Source: Paludibacteraceae bacterium
GTDB lineage: Bacteria; Bacteroidota; Bacteroidia; Bacteroidales; Paludibacteraceae
DNA: 34,949 nt
Assembly (NCBI GenBank): GCA_905234685.1
Contig: CAJOIR010000022.1
Coordinates: 1 to 34,949, forward strand
Reading direction: 5' to 3'
Shown: one piece after another, positions 1-7,594 of the stretch
How positions within the stretch are numbered: the stretch's first letter is position 1
Layout of the letters: each line of letters starts with the position of its first letter
Program-made: the position numbers and the translations under genes
The notes under the pieces: model-generated
The model's database searches: none
The model's input: only the letters and a program-made list of their open reading frames with translations
What the model was told of the DNA's origin: nothing

Positions 1-7
1 ATGACAG

Positions 8-616
8 ATGAGTGATTATTCCTCTATACTTTTGGAAAATGCGGTGAAGCAGTTCGCCTCTTTGCCTGGACTTGGCAGAAAAACTGCCTTGCGGCTTGTT
101 TTGCATTTGCTTCGACGACCGCGTAATGAGGTTGAAGCATTTGCCGATTCACTTACCAAACTAAAAGCAGATGTTCGCTATTGCCGTCTTTGTCATAATA
201 TTTCTGATTCTGATGTTTGTCCTATATGTCAATCAACCAGACGCGACAGACAAACGATATGTGTGGTAGAGAATATTCAGGATGTGATGTCTGTAGAAAA
301 AACAGGTCAGTATAACGGCTTATACCATGTACTCGGTGGAATAATCTCACCGATGGACGGAGTAGGACCTAAAGATATAGAGATAGACTCGCTTGTAGAA
401 CGTATAGAACCAGAACATATCAAAGAAGTTATTTTAGCACTTCCAACCACTATGGAGGGAGATACGACTAACTTTTATATTTACAGGCGTTTGATGCCAA
501 CACAAGTAAAGGTGTCTCAGATAGCAAGAGGAATGGCGATAGGCAATGAACTTGAGTATACTGATGAAATTACACTTGGTCGCTCAATACTGAATCGCAC
601 TGAATATACAGGCTAA
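8..616 (+). CDS. recR: Recombination mediator RecR
   Basis: RecR works with RecO (and RecF where present) to load RecA on gapped single-stranded DNA in recombinational repair. The 202-residue protein has the family layout and usual length. A helix-hairpin-helix near residues 16-35 contains [16 protein letters not shown] four-cysteine zinc finger uses C59, C62, C71 and C74 (CRLC and CPIC). A Toprim domain starts near residue 84 (ICVVENIQD) and holds the [11 protein letters not shown] segment. The ATG at 8 gives the expected N-terminus. It leads a tightly spaced plus-strand cluster, with only 14 nt to the next gene. A stop codon at 13-15 in another frame could be the end of an upstream gene outside the window. 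Identification is secure. Confidence 0.97.
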   Translation: MSDYSSILLENAVKQFASLPGLGRKTALRLVLHLLRRPRNEVEAFADSLTKLKADVRYCRLCHNISDSDVCPICQSTRRDRQTICVVENIQDVMSVEKTGQYNGLYHVLGGIISPMDGVGPKDIEIDSLVERIEPEHIKEVILALPTTMEGDTTNFYIYRRLMPTQVKVSQIARGMAIGNELEYTDEITLGRSILNRTEYTG

Positions 617-630
617 AATATTATAATATC

Positions 631-1088
631 ATGGAAAAGAAGGTAAACATAATTCTCAATTGTTTTTACTATGGTTTTTATCTGTTGATTGCAGCGGTTG
701 CCGTTGGTATGTGGCAGGCTGTGAAACAGCAGATGATAGAGTGTATTTCGCCAATGACTACTGCAGGACAAATAATGCAGTACATTGTGATATGTTATGT
801 AATAGTCTCTGTTGCAGGAGGTTTGTACTGCTTTAAGAAGATTATTGACTCAAAAAAGGTCATCCTCTCTGCTGACAAGGAAGGTTTGCTTCTTCAATAC
901 CGCAATTGGGGTGTAGCGCGTATCACTGCTATCGGTTTTGGAGCAGTTCTTGGTATTGTTGCTTTCTACCTGATGGGTGGCTATAACTCCACTGGTGCGC
1001 TGCAATATCAACGATTGGTCTGTATTTCTGCAAACCTACTTTGCGTAAGCAAGAAATAGAACTCACATTAGACCAAGAACATGAATGA
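631..1088 (+). pseudogene. Small membrane protein, apparently frameshifted near its end
   Basis: The gene encodes a small integral membrane protein of unknown function with hydrophobic segments near residues 10-27, 47-65 and 95-115. As read it ends at 1059 after 142 residues with a poor tail (RLVCISANLLCVSKK). Reading moved back one base, to the frame whose codons start at 987, gives a convincing continuation to a stop at 1086-1088: a hydrophobic stretch (WCAAISTIGLYFC) followed by KPTLRKQEIELTLDQEHE. A stop at 984-986 in that second frame limits the shift to about 985-1020. I read this as one 4-helix membrane protein with a single base lost, either a true mutation or an assembly error. The gene sits 14 nt after recR and 26 nt before the next gene, so it is probably co-transcribed with both. 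Family identity is not recognised with certainty. Confidence 0.7.
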
Positions 1089-1114
1089 AATATTAATGAC
1101 AAATAAATATTGAT

Positions 1115-1534
1115 ATGATAATAGCAGTTGATTTTGACGGTACAATTGTTACCCATGAATATCCTAATATCGGCAAACCAATACCTTTTGCCATAGATAC
1201 TCTGAAGAAACTCCAGCAGGAAGATCATCATCAGATTATCCTTTGGTCTGTTCGTGAGGGCAGATTGCTGAAGGAGGCTATTGACTATTGCAAACAGCGC
1301 GGATTGGAGTTTTATGCAGTGAATAGCAATTTTCCAGAGGAGACAGACGAGCATAACTCTCCTCGTAAGATTAATGCAGACTTATGGATAGATGACAAGA
1401 ATCTTGGCGGTCTGCCGGATTGGGGTGTAATATATCAGATGGTTCATACAGGTAATGAGCATGTGCCTTATAATTTTGATATGGCAATGGAGTCACCCAA
1501 GAAAAAAGGTTTGTTTTCACGTATTTTCAAGTAA
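1115..1534 (+). CDS. HAD-like phosphohydrolase (BT0820-like family)
   Basis: This is a compact 139-residue member of the HAD fold. The N-terminus MIIAVDFDGT carries the nucleophile D6 and the acid/base D8. Motif II/III material follows (LWSVREG at 44-49). The metal-binding aspartates D93 and D94 lie in DLWIDDKNLGG. There is no large cap domain, as in small Bacteroides HAD hydrolases of unknown substrate. It acts in the cytoplasm, with no signal peptide. The C-terminus after about residue 110 is a poorly conserved tail with lysines (SPKKKGLF). It lies 26 nt after the frameshifted membrane gene and 15-36 nt before the acetyltransferase, so it is likely in the recR operon. The substrate cannot be deduced. 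Confidence 0.85.
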   Translation: MIIAVDFDGTIVTHEYPNIGKPIPFAIDTLKKLQQEDHHQIILWSVREGRLLKEAIDYCKQRGLEFYAVNSNFPEETDEHNSPRKINADLWIDDKNLGGLPDWGVIYQMVHTGNEHVPYNFDMAMESPKKKGLFSRIFK

Positions 1535-1570
1535 AAATTAATTGTTGTCTTGAATACAGAATTGTCGTGT

Positions 1571-2083
1571 ATGTTGCGTAGCGATGTAATATCATTGAGA
1601 AAGGTTGAGCCAAAAGACTTGCCTTTTCTCTATCAATGGGAAAACGATTGTGAAACATGGGAATACTCAAATACTCATAATCCGTTATCGCAAAAAGACC
1701 TGCGTGACTATATAGAGTCTTCTTCAGGTGATATATATAAAGACTCTCAGTTAAGACTTGTAATAGAATCTGCTATGCCAGATTCACTGCATTGTACACT
1801 TGGATGCATTGATTTGTTTGATTTTGACCCTCATAACAAAAAGGCGGCTGTAGGTATATATTTATCAAAAGATTGGCGTCGCAAGGGTTTGGGAAAAGAA
1901 ACAGTTTGTCTAATAGAGCAATATGCCTTTTCTTATTTGAAACTGCATATGCTATATGCTTTTGTCGCAGAACAGAATACAGCATCAATGAGACTTTTTT
2001 CTGCATGCAAGTGGCAACAAACAGCAACATTGCCGAAGTGGTTAAACTCTGGCAATGTGATAGTCTTTCAGAAGATATTCTGA
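1571..2083 (+). CDS. GNAT-family N-acetyltransferase
   Basis: The protein is a RimJ/RimL-like acetyl-CoA-dependent N-acetyltransferase, so it probably modifies an amine of a protein or small molecule. The opening ISLRKVEPKDLPFLYQWEND is typical of the family. The acetyl-CoA pyrophosphate loop is WRRKGLGKE (RxxGxG/A), followed by ETVCLIEQYAF. The C-terminal strand AFVAEQNTASMRLFSACKW is also typical. I take the ATG at 1571 (170 residues). A TTG at 1550 would add seven residues (MNTELSC) and neither start has a clear Shine-Dalgarno sequence. It is the last gene of the recR cluster, and its stop codon lies inside a small hairpin facing convergent meaB. The acceptor substrate is unknown. Confidence 0.85.
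   Translation: MLRSDVISLRKVEPKDLPFLYQWENDCETWEYSNTHNPLSQKDLRDYIESSSGDIYKDSQLRLVIESAMPDSLHCTLGCIDLFDFDPHNKKAAVGIYLSKDWRRKGLGKETVCLIEQYAFSYLKLHMLYAFVAEQNTASMRLFSACKWQQTATLPKWLNSGNVIVFQKIF
2068..2083. terminator. Small hairpin at the GNAT/meaB convergence
   Basis: TCAGAA-GATA-TTCTGA forms a perfect 6-bp stem that includes the GNAT stop codon and is followed by TTTTAT. Only 23 nt separate the two convergent genes, so this is the only candidate terminator between them. It is short and AT-rich, so the call is weak. Confidence 0.35.
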
Positions 2084-2106
2084 TTTTATAGTTTTCTAAT
2101 TTCTTC

Positions 2107-3204
2107 TTATTTCTTATAGTTCCCGTTGAAGTAGTCATTTAAGAGACTGTTGGCAGCGGTAAACGATGATAATTGGTTATCAAGCACTTTTTCTTCCGCT
2201 TCTGCAAGTCTGCGTGCTATTTCTTCATTACCGTAGAAGTGATTAAGGAGAGTGTTGTTGATGGTTTCCTGCATCCAATATTTGGATTGTCTTGTGCGTT
2301 TTAAATCGAAGTAACCAGTCTTACGTGTGTATTCAACATAATCTTCTATCATGTGCCATACATCCCAGATGCCGTTTTTTTCAATAGCAGAACACGTAAC
2401 TACATCTGGCACCCAACCAGACTCAGACGGAGGAAACAGCATAAGTGCATTCTTGAATTGCGCTTTAGCCACTCGTGCGCGGTCACGGTTTGTGCCATCA
2501 CACTTGTTGATAGCAATGCCGTCTGCCATCTCCATTATTCCACGCTTGATACCTTGCAACTCGTCACCAGTGCCTGTGACTTGAAGCAGAAGAAAGAAAT
2601 CAACCATGGAATGTGCTGCTGTTTCTGACTGACCTACACCCACTGTTTCAACAAACACAGTGTCGTAACCGGCTGCTTCGCAGAGTACAATGGTCTCTCT
2701 TGTTTTTCTTGCTACTCCTCCAAGTGATCCTGCAGAAGGAGAAGGGCGTATGAAAGCGTTTCTGGCAGATGATAGTTCCTGCATACGTGTCTTATCACCC
2801 AGAATGCTACCTTTTGAGCGTTCTGAAGAAGGGTCTATAGCAAGTACTGCGAGTCGTTTCCCTGCTTCTGCCAATTCTGTACCGAGTGCCTCAATAAATG
2901 TGCTTTTGCCAGCGCCAGGTACGCCTGTAATACCTACGCGAATGGAATGACCTGAATAGGGTAGGCATGCCTCTATTACACGTTGAGCGATTTCCTGATC
3001 AAATTGCAGGTTGCTCTCAACCAGAGTTACAGCCTGACCAAGTATGCTAACATCACCTTGACGTATCCCATTAACATACTCTTCCACCGAAAGAATACGT
3101 TTCTTCCGGCGGAAAGTAGTGTAGGGATTTACAGTAGGCACGCCGCTAACACCGGCATTGACTGTTAGACCCTTATATTGATCATCGTTTTCAGGATGTT
3201 GCAT
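2107..3204 (-). CDS. meaB: MeaB, methylmalonyl-CoA mutase-associated G-protein chaperone
   Basis: MeaB is a SIMIBI-class GTPase that protects and reloads adenosylcobalamin-dependent methylmalonyl-CoA mutase, part of succinate/propionate metabolism. The P-loop GVPGAGKST is at about residues 94-102. It is followed by AVLAIDPSSERSKGSILGDKTRM, the switch region typical of the ArgK/MeaB family, then FVETVGVGQSE and the guanine-specificity motif NKCDG. I chose the ATG at 3204 because it overlaps the DUF1573 stop as TGATG, the usual mark of translational coupling, and because MQHPEN matches family N-termini as I remember them. An in-frame ATG at 3222 would add six residues. The mutase subunits themselves are not in this window. 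Gene order rel-DUF1573-meaB suggests one transcript. Confidence 0.95.
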   Translation of the reverse strand: MQHPENDDQYKGLTVNAGVSGVPTVNPYTTFRRKKRILSVEEYVNGIRQGDVSILGQAVTLVESNLQFDQEIAQRVIEACLPYSGHSIRVGITGVPGAGKSTFIEALGTELAEAGKRLAVLAIDPSSERSKGSILGDKTRMQELSSARNAFIRPSPSAGSLGGVARKTRETIVLCEAAGYDTVFVETVGVGQSETAAHSMVDFFLLLQVTGTGDELQGIKRGIMEMADGIAINKCDGTNRDRARVAKAQFKNALMLFPPSESGWVPDVVTCSAIEKNGIWDVWHMIEDYVEYTRKTGYFDLKRTRQSKYWMQETINNTLLNHFYGNEEIARRLAEAEEKVLDNQLSSFTAANSLLNDYFNGNYKK

Positions 3205-4292
3205 CACTCTTCTATTTTCCAAACAATAGTGATATTGATATTGCTTTTCTTCGGATCATTGGTGAGTACGCGAACCACTCGGCGATAAGTACCGGGAACA
3301 AGCGGGTTGCCATCTTTCATTGTAGTGGTGGTGGCAATCATATTTGTGCTCTTTCCTCCCTTAACAGTATTGCTCTTTACTGAGAAGCGCACAAGGTCGT
3401 CAGGAAGAATAATCCTGCGAACATAAAGCGGTTGTTGACCTACGTTCTTCAAAATGCCTTTGCCTATTGCTTTCTGCCCGGCTTTCACTGTGCCAAGGTC
3501 AATCTCATGCTCAACTTCAACAATAGGTGCTGTGGCAAGGTCAACACCAGTGAAGTCTTCTTCAATATCAGCCTTGACAGCAATGCGGTATTCGTCAGTA
3601 AGAATACGTTTGCCGTTGACAACTATATAAAGACTGCGATCCACAGGGCCATACTCCTTGCATACAGTTGCATCGAAATTTACATTGAGTGTGCCTGCTT
3701 CACCCGGTTTTATTTCTTCGAGTGAGAGAACAGGAGTAAGGAAGTTGTCCTTGTCATTAACCAAGACATCAACTTTGATGGGTTCTTCTGTCTGATTGGC
3801 ATATTCGATGCTTTGTGTAAGGTTAGCGCTTTTGAGTATTTTGCCATAATCAAGCATTTTGCCTTTCAAACTCAGGTTGCCCATTTTAATGCTATATTCG
3901 TTCTTGGGTTTTGCCTGCTTTGGAAGAACTTCACCTTTGATATAAATCTTGGTTGTAGGATTAGAGGCGTTGCTGGTTATAGTTACTGTCTTTTGGAAGC
4001 GACCCGGGCGTCCATTAGGGTTATAGGTAACCGTAATTGTGCCTGTCTGACCTGGTTCTATAGGTGTACGTGTCCATGTAGGAGTAGTGCAACCACAGCT
4101 TGCACGCACGTTGCTGAGTACGAGCGGCTCCATGCCTTCGTTCTTAAACTCGAAGATAGTGCTTACTCTTCCGTCACCTTCGTTGATTTTACCAAAGTCA
4201 TGCTCGGTCTTTTGGAATGTAATGACCGGTTGTTGTGCAAATGTTGTTGCTACACTGAGTAGCAGACAGCTAATAATGAAACTTTTTTTCAT
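3204..4292 (-). CDS. DUF1573 domain protein, secreted, with repeated Ig-like modules
   Basis: The 362-residue protein starts with a cleavable signal peptide (MKKSFIISCLLLSVATTFAQ), so it should be periplasmic or attached to an envelope structure. The first mature domain shows the DUF1573 pattern: FGKINEGDGRVSTIFEFKNEG followed by RASCGCTTPTW and PIEPGQTGTITVTYNPNGR. Two further beta-sandwich modules of similar style follow, one starting at LDYGKILKSAN and one at IDLGTVKAGQKAIGKG. The family resembles ASPM/SPD-2/Hydin-type Ig domains and is common in Bacteroidota, but its function is not established. The paired cysteines of SCGC are conserved in the family. It is 69 nt downstream of rel and overlaps meaB by a few bases. 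Confidence 0.88.
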   Translation of the reverse strand: MKKSFIISCLLLSVATTFAQQPVITFQKTEHDFGKINEGDGRVSTIFEFKNEGMEPLVLSNVRASCGCTTPTWTRTPIEPGQTGTITVTYNPNGRPGRFQKTVTITSNASNPTTKIYIKGEVLPKQAKPKNEYSIKMGNLSLKGKMLDYGKILKSANLTQSIEYANQTEEPIKVDVLVNDKDNFLTPVLSLEEIKPGEAGTLNVNFDATVCKEYGPVDRSLYIVVNGKRILTDEYRIAVKADIEEDFTGVDLATAPIVEVEHEIDLGTVKAGQKAIGKGILKNVGQQPLYVRRIILPDDLVRFSVKSNTVKGGKSTNMIATTTTMKDGNPLVPGTYRRVVRVLTNDPKKSNINITIVWKIEE

Positions 4293-4361
4293 GTTAATAC
4301 TGTTATATTTTTTGTTATTTAATATTCTTTCTCAATATGTCGTTTCAAGAACTGTACCAAA

Positions 4362-6611
4362 TCAGATATTTGATATTCTTTGTACAGACTGAATCTCCTG
4401 AATCTTACGTATTGCATCGCATAACTGCTGTAATTCGGTTGTGTCGTAAACATACATTTGTATGATGCCGTTGAAAATGCCTCCTTCAGCAGAGATATGC
4501 AAGTCGTGAATGTTAATTTTGAAATCCTGTGATATGATGTTGATGACCTTAATAATAATGCCGACACGGTCAATACCGCGAAGTTCTATAGTATCAATGA
4601 ATGTGTTCTGACGATGAGTCTCCCAAATTGCAGAATAAATGTTCTTACCATCGCTTGACTTGAGGAAATCCGCTTTCGGGCAGTTGCGTTTGTGTATGGT
4701 GATGTTGCCTTCACTGTCGCAATAGCCAAGCACTTCGTCGCCAGGAATAGGATGACAGCATGCGGCTATATGGTATTTGCTGCCGATATTCTCTTCTGTA
4801 AGAACAAGCTGTTTCTTGTTTGACACGGGAATATCTGTTGTTTCGGGATTGTTGTCAGTAACAAGATTGTCATCCGTCTGTTCGTTAGTGTTTGAGATGA
4901 AAGGAATGAATCGGCGCCAACTGCTTTTTCTCTTAGGCAAAACCACTTTCTCGAGTTCTTCTTCAGAAATAATGCCTTTGCCAATCTGGAGCATGAGTTG
5001 TCGCGGTTGTTGTGCATTATAAAAACGCATAGTGCGGTGAAGCACAGCCTCTTGCTGTTCCATTAGATTGTGTTTCTTCAGGATATGAGCATACATGTCT
5101 TCACCTTTTCTTATATATTTTCTGTCTTCACCGCGGAAGAAAGCTTTGAGTGCAGATTTGGCTTTTGCCGTGGTGACATAGTCAAGCCATTCCTGCTGTG
5201 GCTGTTGCTGTTGCGAGGTGAGCACTTCAACCTGGTCGCCTCCTTTCAGCACATAGGTGAGCGGCTCAAGTTTGTGGTTGACCTTTGCTCCAATGCAACT
5301 GAGTCCGAGTTCGGAGTGAAGCATGAAGGCGAAGTCGAGTGCTGTAGATCCTTGCGGCATGGTTTTTATCTCTCCAGTAGGAGTGAACACAAAAATCTCT
5401 GACGCAAAGAGGTTTAACTTAAAGGTGTCAAGAAAATCAACAGCACTTGGCTCAGGGTGTTCTAGAATGTCCTTGATACTACGCAGCCACTTGTCGAGTT
5501 CTGTTTCGTCTGCGACTCCTGTTTTGTATTTCCAGTGTGCGGCAAGACCCTTCTCGGCAATCTCGTGCATGCGTTGCGTACGAATCTGCACTTCAACCCA
5601 CTGCCCGTTATTACCCATGACAGTGACATGCAGAGCTTCATAGCCATTAGCCTTAGGTGTGCTTATCCAATCTCTGATGCGCTCCGGATGGGGTTTGTAT
5701 ATACCAGTGAGTGCGGAATAAATCATCCAACACTGGTCTTTCTCGCTCATGTCAGGTTTAGGAGTGAATATGATGCGGACAGCAAGCAAGTCGTAGATGT
5801 CTTCAAAGGGAATGTTCTTTGTCTGCATCTTCCTCCAAATGCTATATACAGACTTTATACGCTCGGAGAGGTAGAACTCATATCCCATATCAGTGAGTTT
5901 CTGACGAATAGGCGCTGCAAACTCCTCGAATGAAGCCAACTGTGCTTCTTTGCTAAGGAGAAGTTTTTGCTCTATCTCGGCGTAAGTCTCGGGGTGTTCA
6001 TACTTAAAACTGAGGTTTTCTAACTCGGTCTTGATGTTGAATAATCCGAGACGATGGGCAAGGGGAGCATATATATACTGAGTCTCACCGGCAATCTTGT
6101 ACTGCTTTTCCACAGGCTGAAACTCCAGTGTGCGCATATTATGCAGTCTGTCAGCAATTTTAATCAGTATGACGCGAATGTCTTCTGACATTGTAAGCAG
6201 GAGTTTGCGGAAGTTCTCAGCCTGCTCAGACGCCTGTGCGCCAAACACTCCCCCCGATATCTTTGTCAACCCGTCAACAATACTTGCAATCTTAGGTCCG
6301 AAGAGGTTGGAGATGTCTTCCACAGTGTAATCGGTGTCTTCAACGACGTCATGGAGTAGAGCGGCGCATATACTTGTGCTACCGAGACCTATCTCCTTAA
6401 TTACGATGCGTGCGACAGCAAGTGGGTGCATGATGTAGGGTTCGCCACTCCTGCGCCTAACACCTTTGTGCGCCTGTTTGGCAAAATGATAGGCTTTGAT
6501 GATGATTTCCACCTTCTGCCTGTGAATGCTCTGGCTATAGTCATTAAGCAGAGCCTGAAACTCCTGCTCCACCAGTTCTTCTTCCTTCAATGTGATGTCG
6601 CTGTCACTCAT
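4362..6611 (-). CDS. rel: Bifunctional (p)ppGpp synthetase/hydrolase (RSH)
   Basis: The enzyme makes and degrades the stringent-response alarmone. All domains of a long RSH protein are present in 749 residues. The HD hydrolase has H62 and HD at 87-88 (ALLHDVVEDTD). The synthetase domain has KSVYSIWRKM, YDLLAVRIIF, and DWISTPKANGYEALHV followed by VEVQIRT. The TGS domain begins at EIFVFTPTGEIKTMPQGST. A zinc-finger-like segment includes YHIAACCHPIPGDEV, and an ACT domain begins at FIDTIELRGIDRVGI. Both catalytic halves look intact, which favours a bifunctional Rel/SpoT type. It heads a minus-strand operon with DUF1573 and meaB. Its promoter is about 240 nt upstream, leaving a long leader with tandem repeats. 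Gene naming (rel, relA or spoT) varies in this phylum. Confidence 0.96.
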   Translation of the reverse strand: MSDSDITLKEEELVEQEFQALLNDYSQSIHRQKVEIIIKAYHFAKQAHKGVRRRSGEPYIMHPLAVARIVIKEIGLGSTSICAALLHDVVEDTDYTVEDISNLFGPKIASIVDGLTKISGGVFGAQASEQAENFRKLLLTMSEDIRVILIKIADRLHNMRTLEFQPVEKQYKIAGETQYIYAPLAHRLGLFNIKTELENLSFKYEHPETYAEIEQKLLLSKEAQLASFEEFAAPIRQKLTDMGYEFYLSERIKSVYSIWRKMQTKNIPFEDIYDLLAVRIIFTPKPDMSEKDQCWMIYSALTGIYKPHPERIRDWISTPKANGYEALHVTVMGNNGQWVEVQIRTQRMHEIAEKGLAAHWKYKTGVADETELDKWLRSIKDILEHPEPSAVDFLDTFKLNLFASEIFVFTPTGEIKTMPQGSTALDFAFMLHSELGLSCIGAKVNHKLEPLTYVLKGGDQVEVLTSQQQQPQQEWLDYVTTAKAKSALKAFFRGEDRKYIRKGEDMYAHILKKHNLMEQQEAVLHRTMRFYNAQQPRQLMLQIGKGIISEEELEKVVLPKRKSSWRRFIPFISNTNEQTDDNLVTDNNPETTDIPVSNKKQLVLTEENIGSKYHIAACCHPIPGDEVLGYCDSEGNITIHKRNCPKADFLKSSDGKNIYSAIWETHRQNTFIDTIELRGIDRVGIIIKVINIISQDFKINIHDLHISAEGGIFNGIIQMYVYDTTELQQLCDAIRKIQEIQSVQRISNI

Positions 6612-6687
6612 AGCATCTTCCGCTCTTGCTTCCGAATTGTTAATTTTGTTAAATTCTTCCTTGAAATGTTAACGCCTGTGTGGGTGA

Positions 6688-6731
6688 GATCCTATAGTGG
6701 TCCTATAGTGATCCTATAGTGGTTTTACAGT
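6688..6731. repeat. Four 11-bp tandem repeats in the rel leader
   Basis: Units are GATCCTATAGT (6688-6698), GGTCCTATAGT (6699-6709), GATCCTATAGT (6710-6720) and a diverged GGTTTTACAGT (6721-6731). The array lies between the predicted rel promoter and start codon, so it would be transcribed in the leader. An 11-bp unit is close to one helical turn of DNA, so a protein-binding role is as possible as an RNA role. Confidence 0.9.
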
Positions 6732-6851
6732 GGTGTGTTGTTAACAAATCGGCTCAAATTTATTAAAAAGTATAAACGTCGTGTCTTTGTATGGATTTGC
6801 CAAATATCGGGTGTGGTAATATATGTCAACCAACATTACCCAATATCGCTG

Positions 6852-6883
6852 CAAAATTACGGAAAATATAATCAAAATGCAAA
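6852..6883 (-). promoter_or_regulatory. Promoter of rel
   Basis: Reading the minus strand, TTTG (6883-6880), 20 nt, then TAATTTTG (6859-6852) match the Bacteroides -33/-7 consensus. The start point would be near 6845, giving a leader of about 235 nt before the rel ATG. Confidence 0.7.
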
Positions 6884-6985
6884 TATATTTTGTTTTTATT
6901 TCAGATTTTTTCAGAATGACAATTTCCGTATGCAAAATGAGGATGCGCGGTTAGCAGCGATTTTCAAGTAAAATTCAGTTAAAAG

Positions 6986-7016
6986 TTGCATATATACAGA
7001 ATTATTCGTAATTTTG
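6986..7016 (+). promoter_or_regulatory. Promoter of the cdd-permease-gpsA unit
   Basis: TTG at 6986-6988, 20 nt, then TAATTTTG at 7009-7016. The predicted start point is about 7023, roughly 20 nt before the cdd ATG at 7043. This argues against the longer in-frame start at 6986, which overlaps the promoter. Confidence 0.75.
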
Positions 7017-7042
7017 CCTGCTTAAATAACCGAATATCGCAC

Positions 7043-7525
7043 ATGAAAGAGTTAGAAATCAAAACCTTGATAAAGGTTTACACTTACGAAGAGTTGTCGG
7101 ACGAGCAGAGAATGCTGATAGACAAGGCAAAAGAGAGCACGAGTTTGTCATATTCCCCATATTCGAATTTTGCGGTAGGAGCCGCAGTGCTACTTGCAAA
7201 CGGCGAAGTGTTCTGTGGCGCCAACCAGGAGAATGCAGCATATCCAAGCGGTCTTTGCGCAGAACGTACAGTAATGTTTTATGCCAATGCCAACCGACCG
7301 AATGTGCCAGTTAAGGCTTTGGCATGTGCCTGCTACACTCAAGGTCACTACACACACCGCCCAGGTTCTCCATGCGGCAACTGCCGCCAAGTGTTGCTTG
7401 AAACAGAGCACCGCTATGGTCAAGACATTGAGATCCTGCTTTATGGCGAGGATGAGATATATGTATTCCCTTCGGCAAAGAGTCTGCTACCTCATTGTTT
7501 TGTGGATGACGACTTGAGAGGCTAA
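7043..7525 (+). CDS. cdd: Cytidine deaminase
   Basis: The enzyme deaminates cytidine and deoxycytidine to the uridine forms in pyrimidine salvage. The 160-residue protein has the zinc site of the CDA family: CAER, with its catalytic glutamate, in YPSGLCAERTVMFYA, and PCGNC in RPGSPCGNCRQVLLE. The substrate-binding N-terminal part SLSYSPYSNFAVGAAVLL is also typical. I start at the ATG at 7043 (MKELEIKTL). An in-frame ATG at 6986 would add 19 residues of no family resemblance and lies inside the promoter. It is the first gene of a unit with the permease (69 nt downstream) and gpsA. Length is at the upper end for homotetrameric CDAs. Confidence 0.95.
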   Translation: MKELEIKTLIKVYTYEELSDEQRMLIDKAKESTSLSYSPYSNFAVGAAVLLANGEVFCGANQENAAYPSGLCAERTVMFYANANRPNVPVKALACACYTQGHYTHRPGSPCGNCRQVLLETEHRYGQDIEILLYGEDEIYVFPSAKSLLPHCFVDDDLRG

Positions 7526-7594
7526 GGCATCAGGATAGATGTTGTCTGAAAGGTGAAACATAAACAAAGATTTGTGTGGTATCATTAGCATAAT

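Larger units (their letters stand above)
6612..7042. other. Divergent intergenic region rel / cdd
   Basis: No gene is supported in these 430 bases. From left to right it holds the rel leader with a 4 x 11-bp tandem repeat, a 10-bp palindrome (TTGTTAACAA, 6738-6747), the rel promoter, and the promoter of cdd in the opposite direction. The ORFs here are short and have no family features. Confidence 0.75.
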
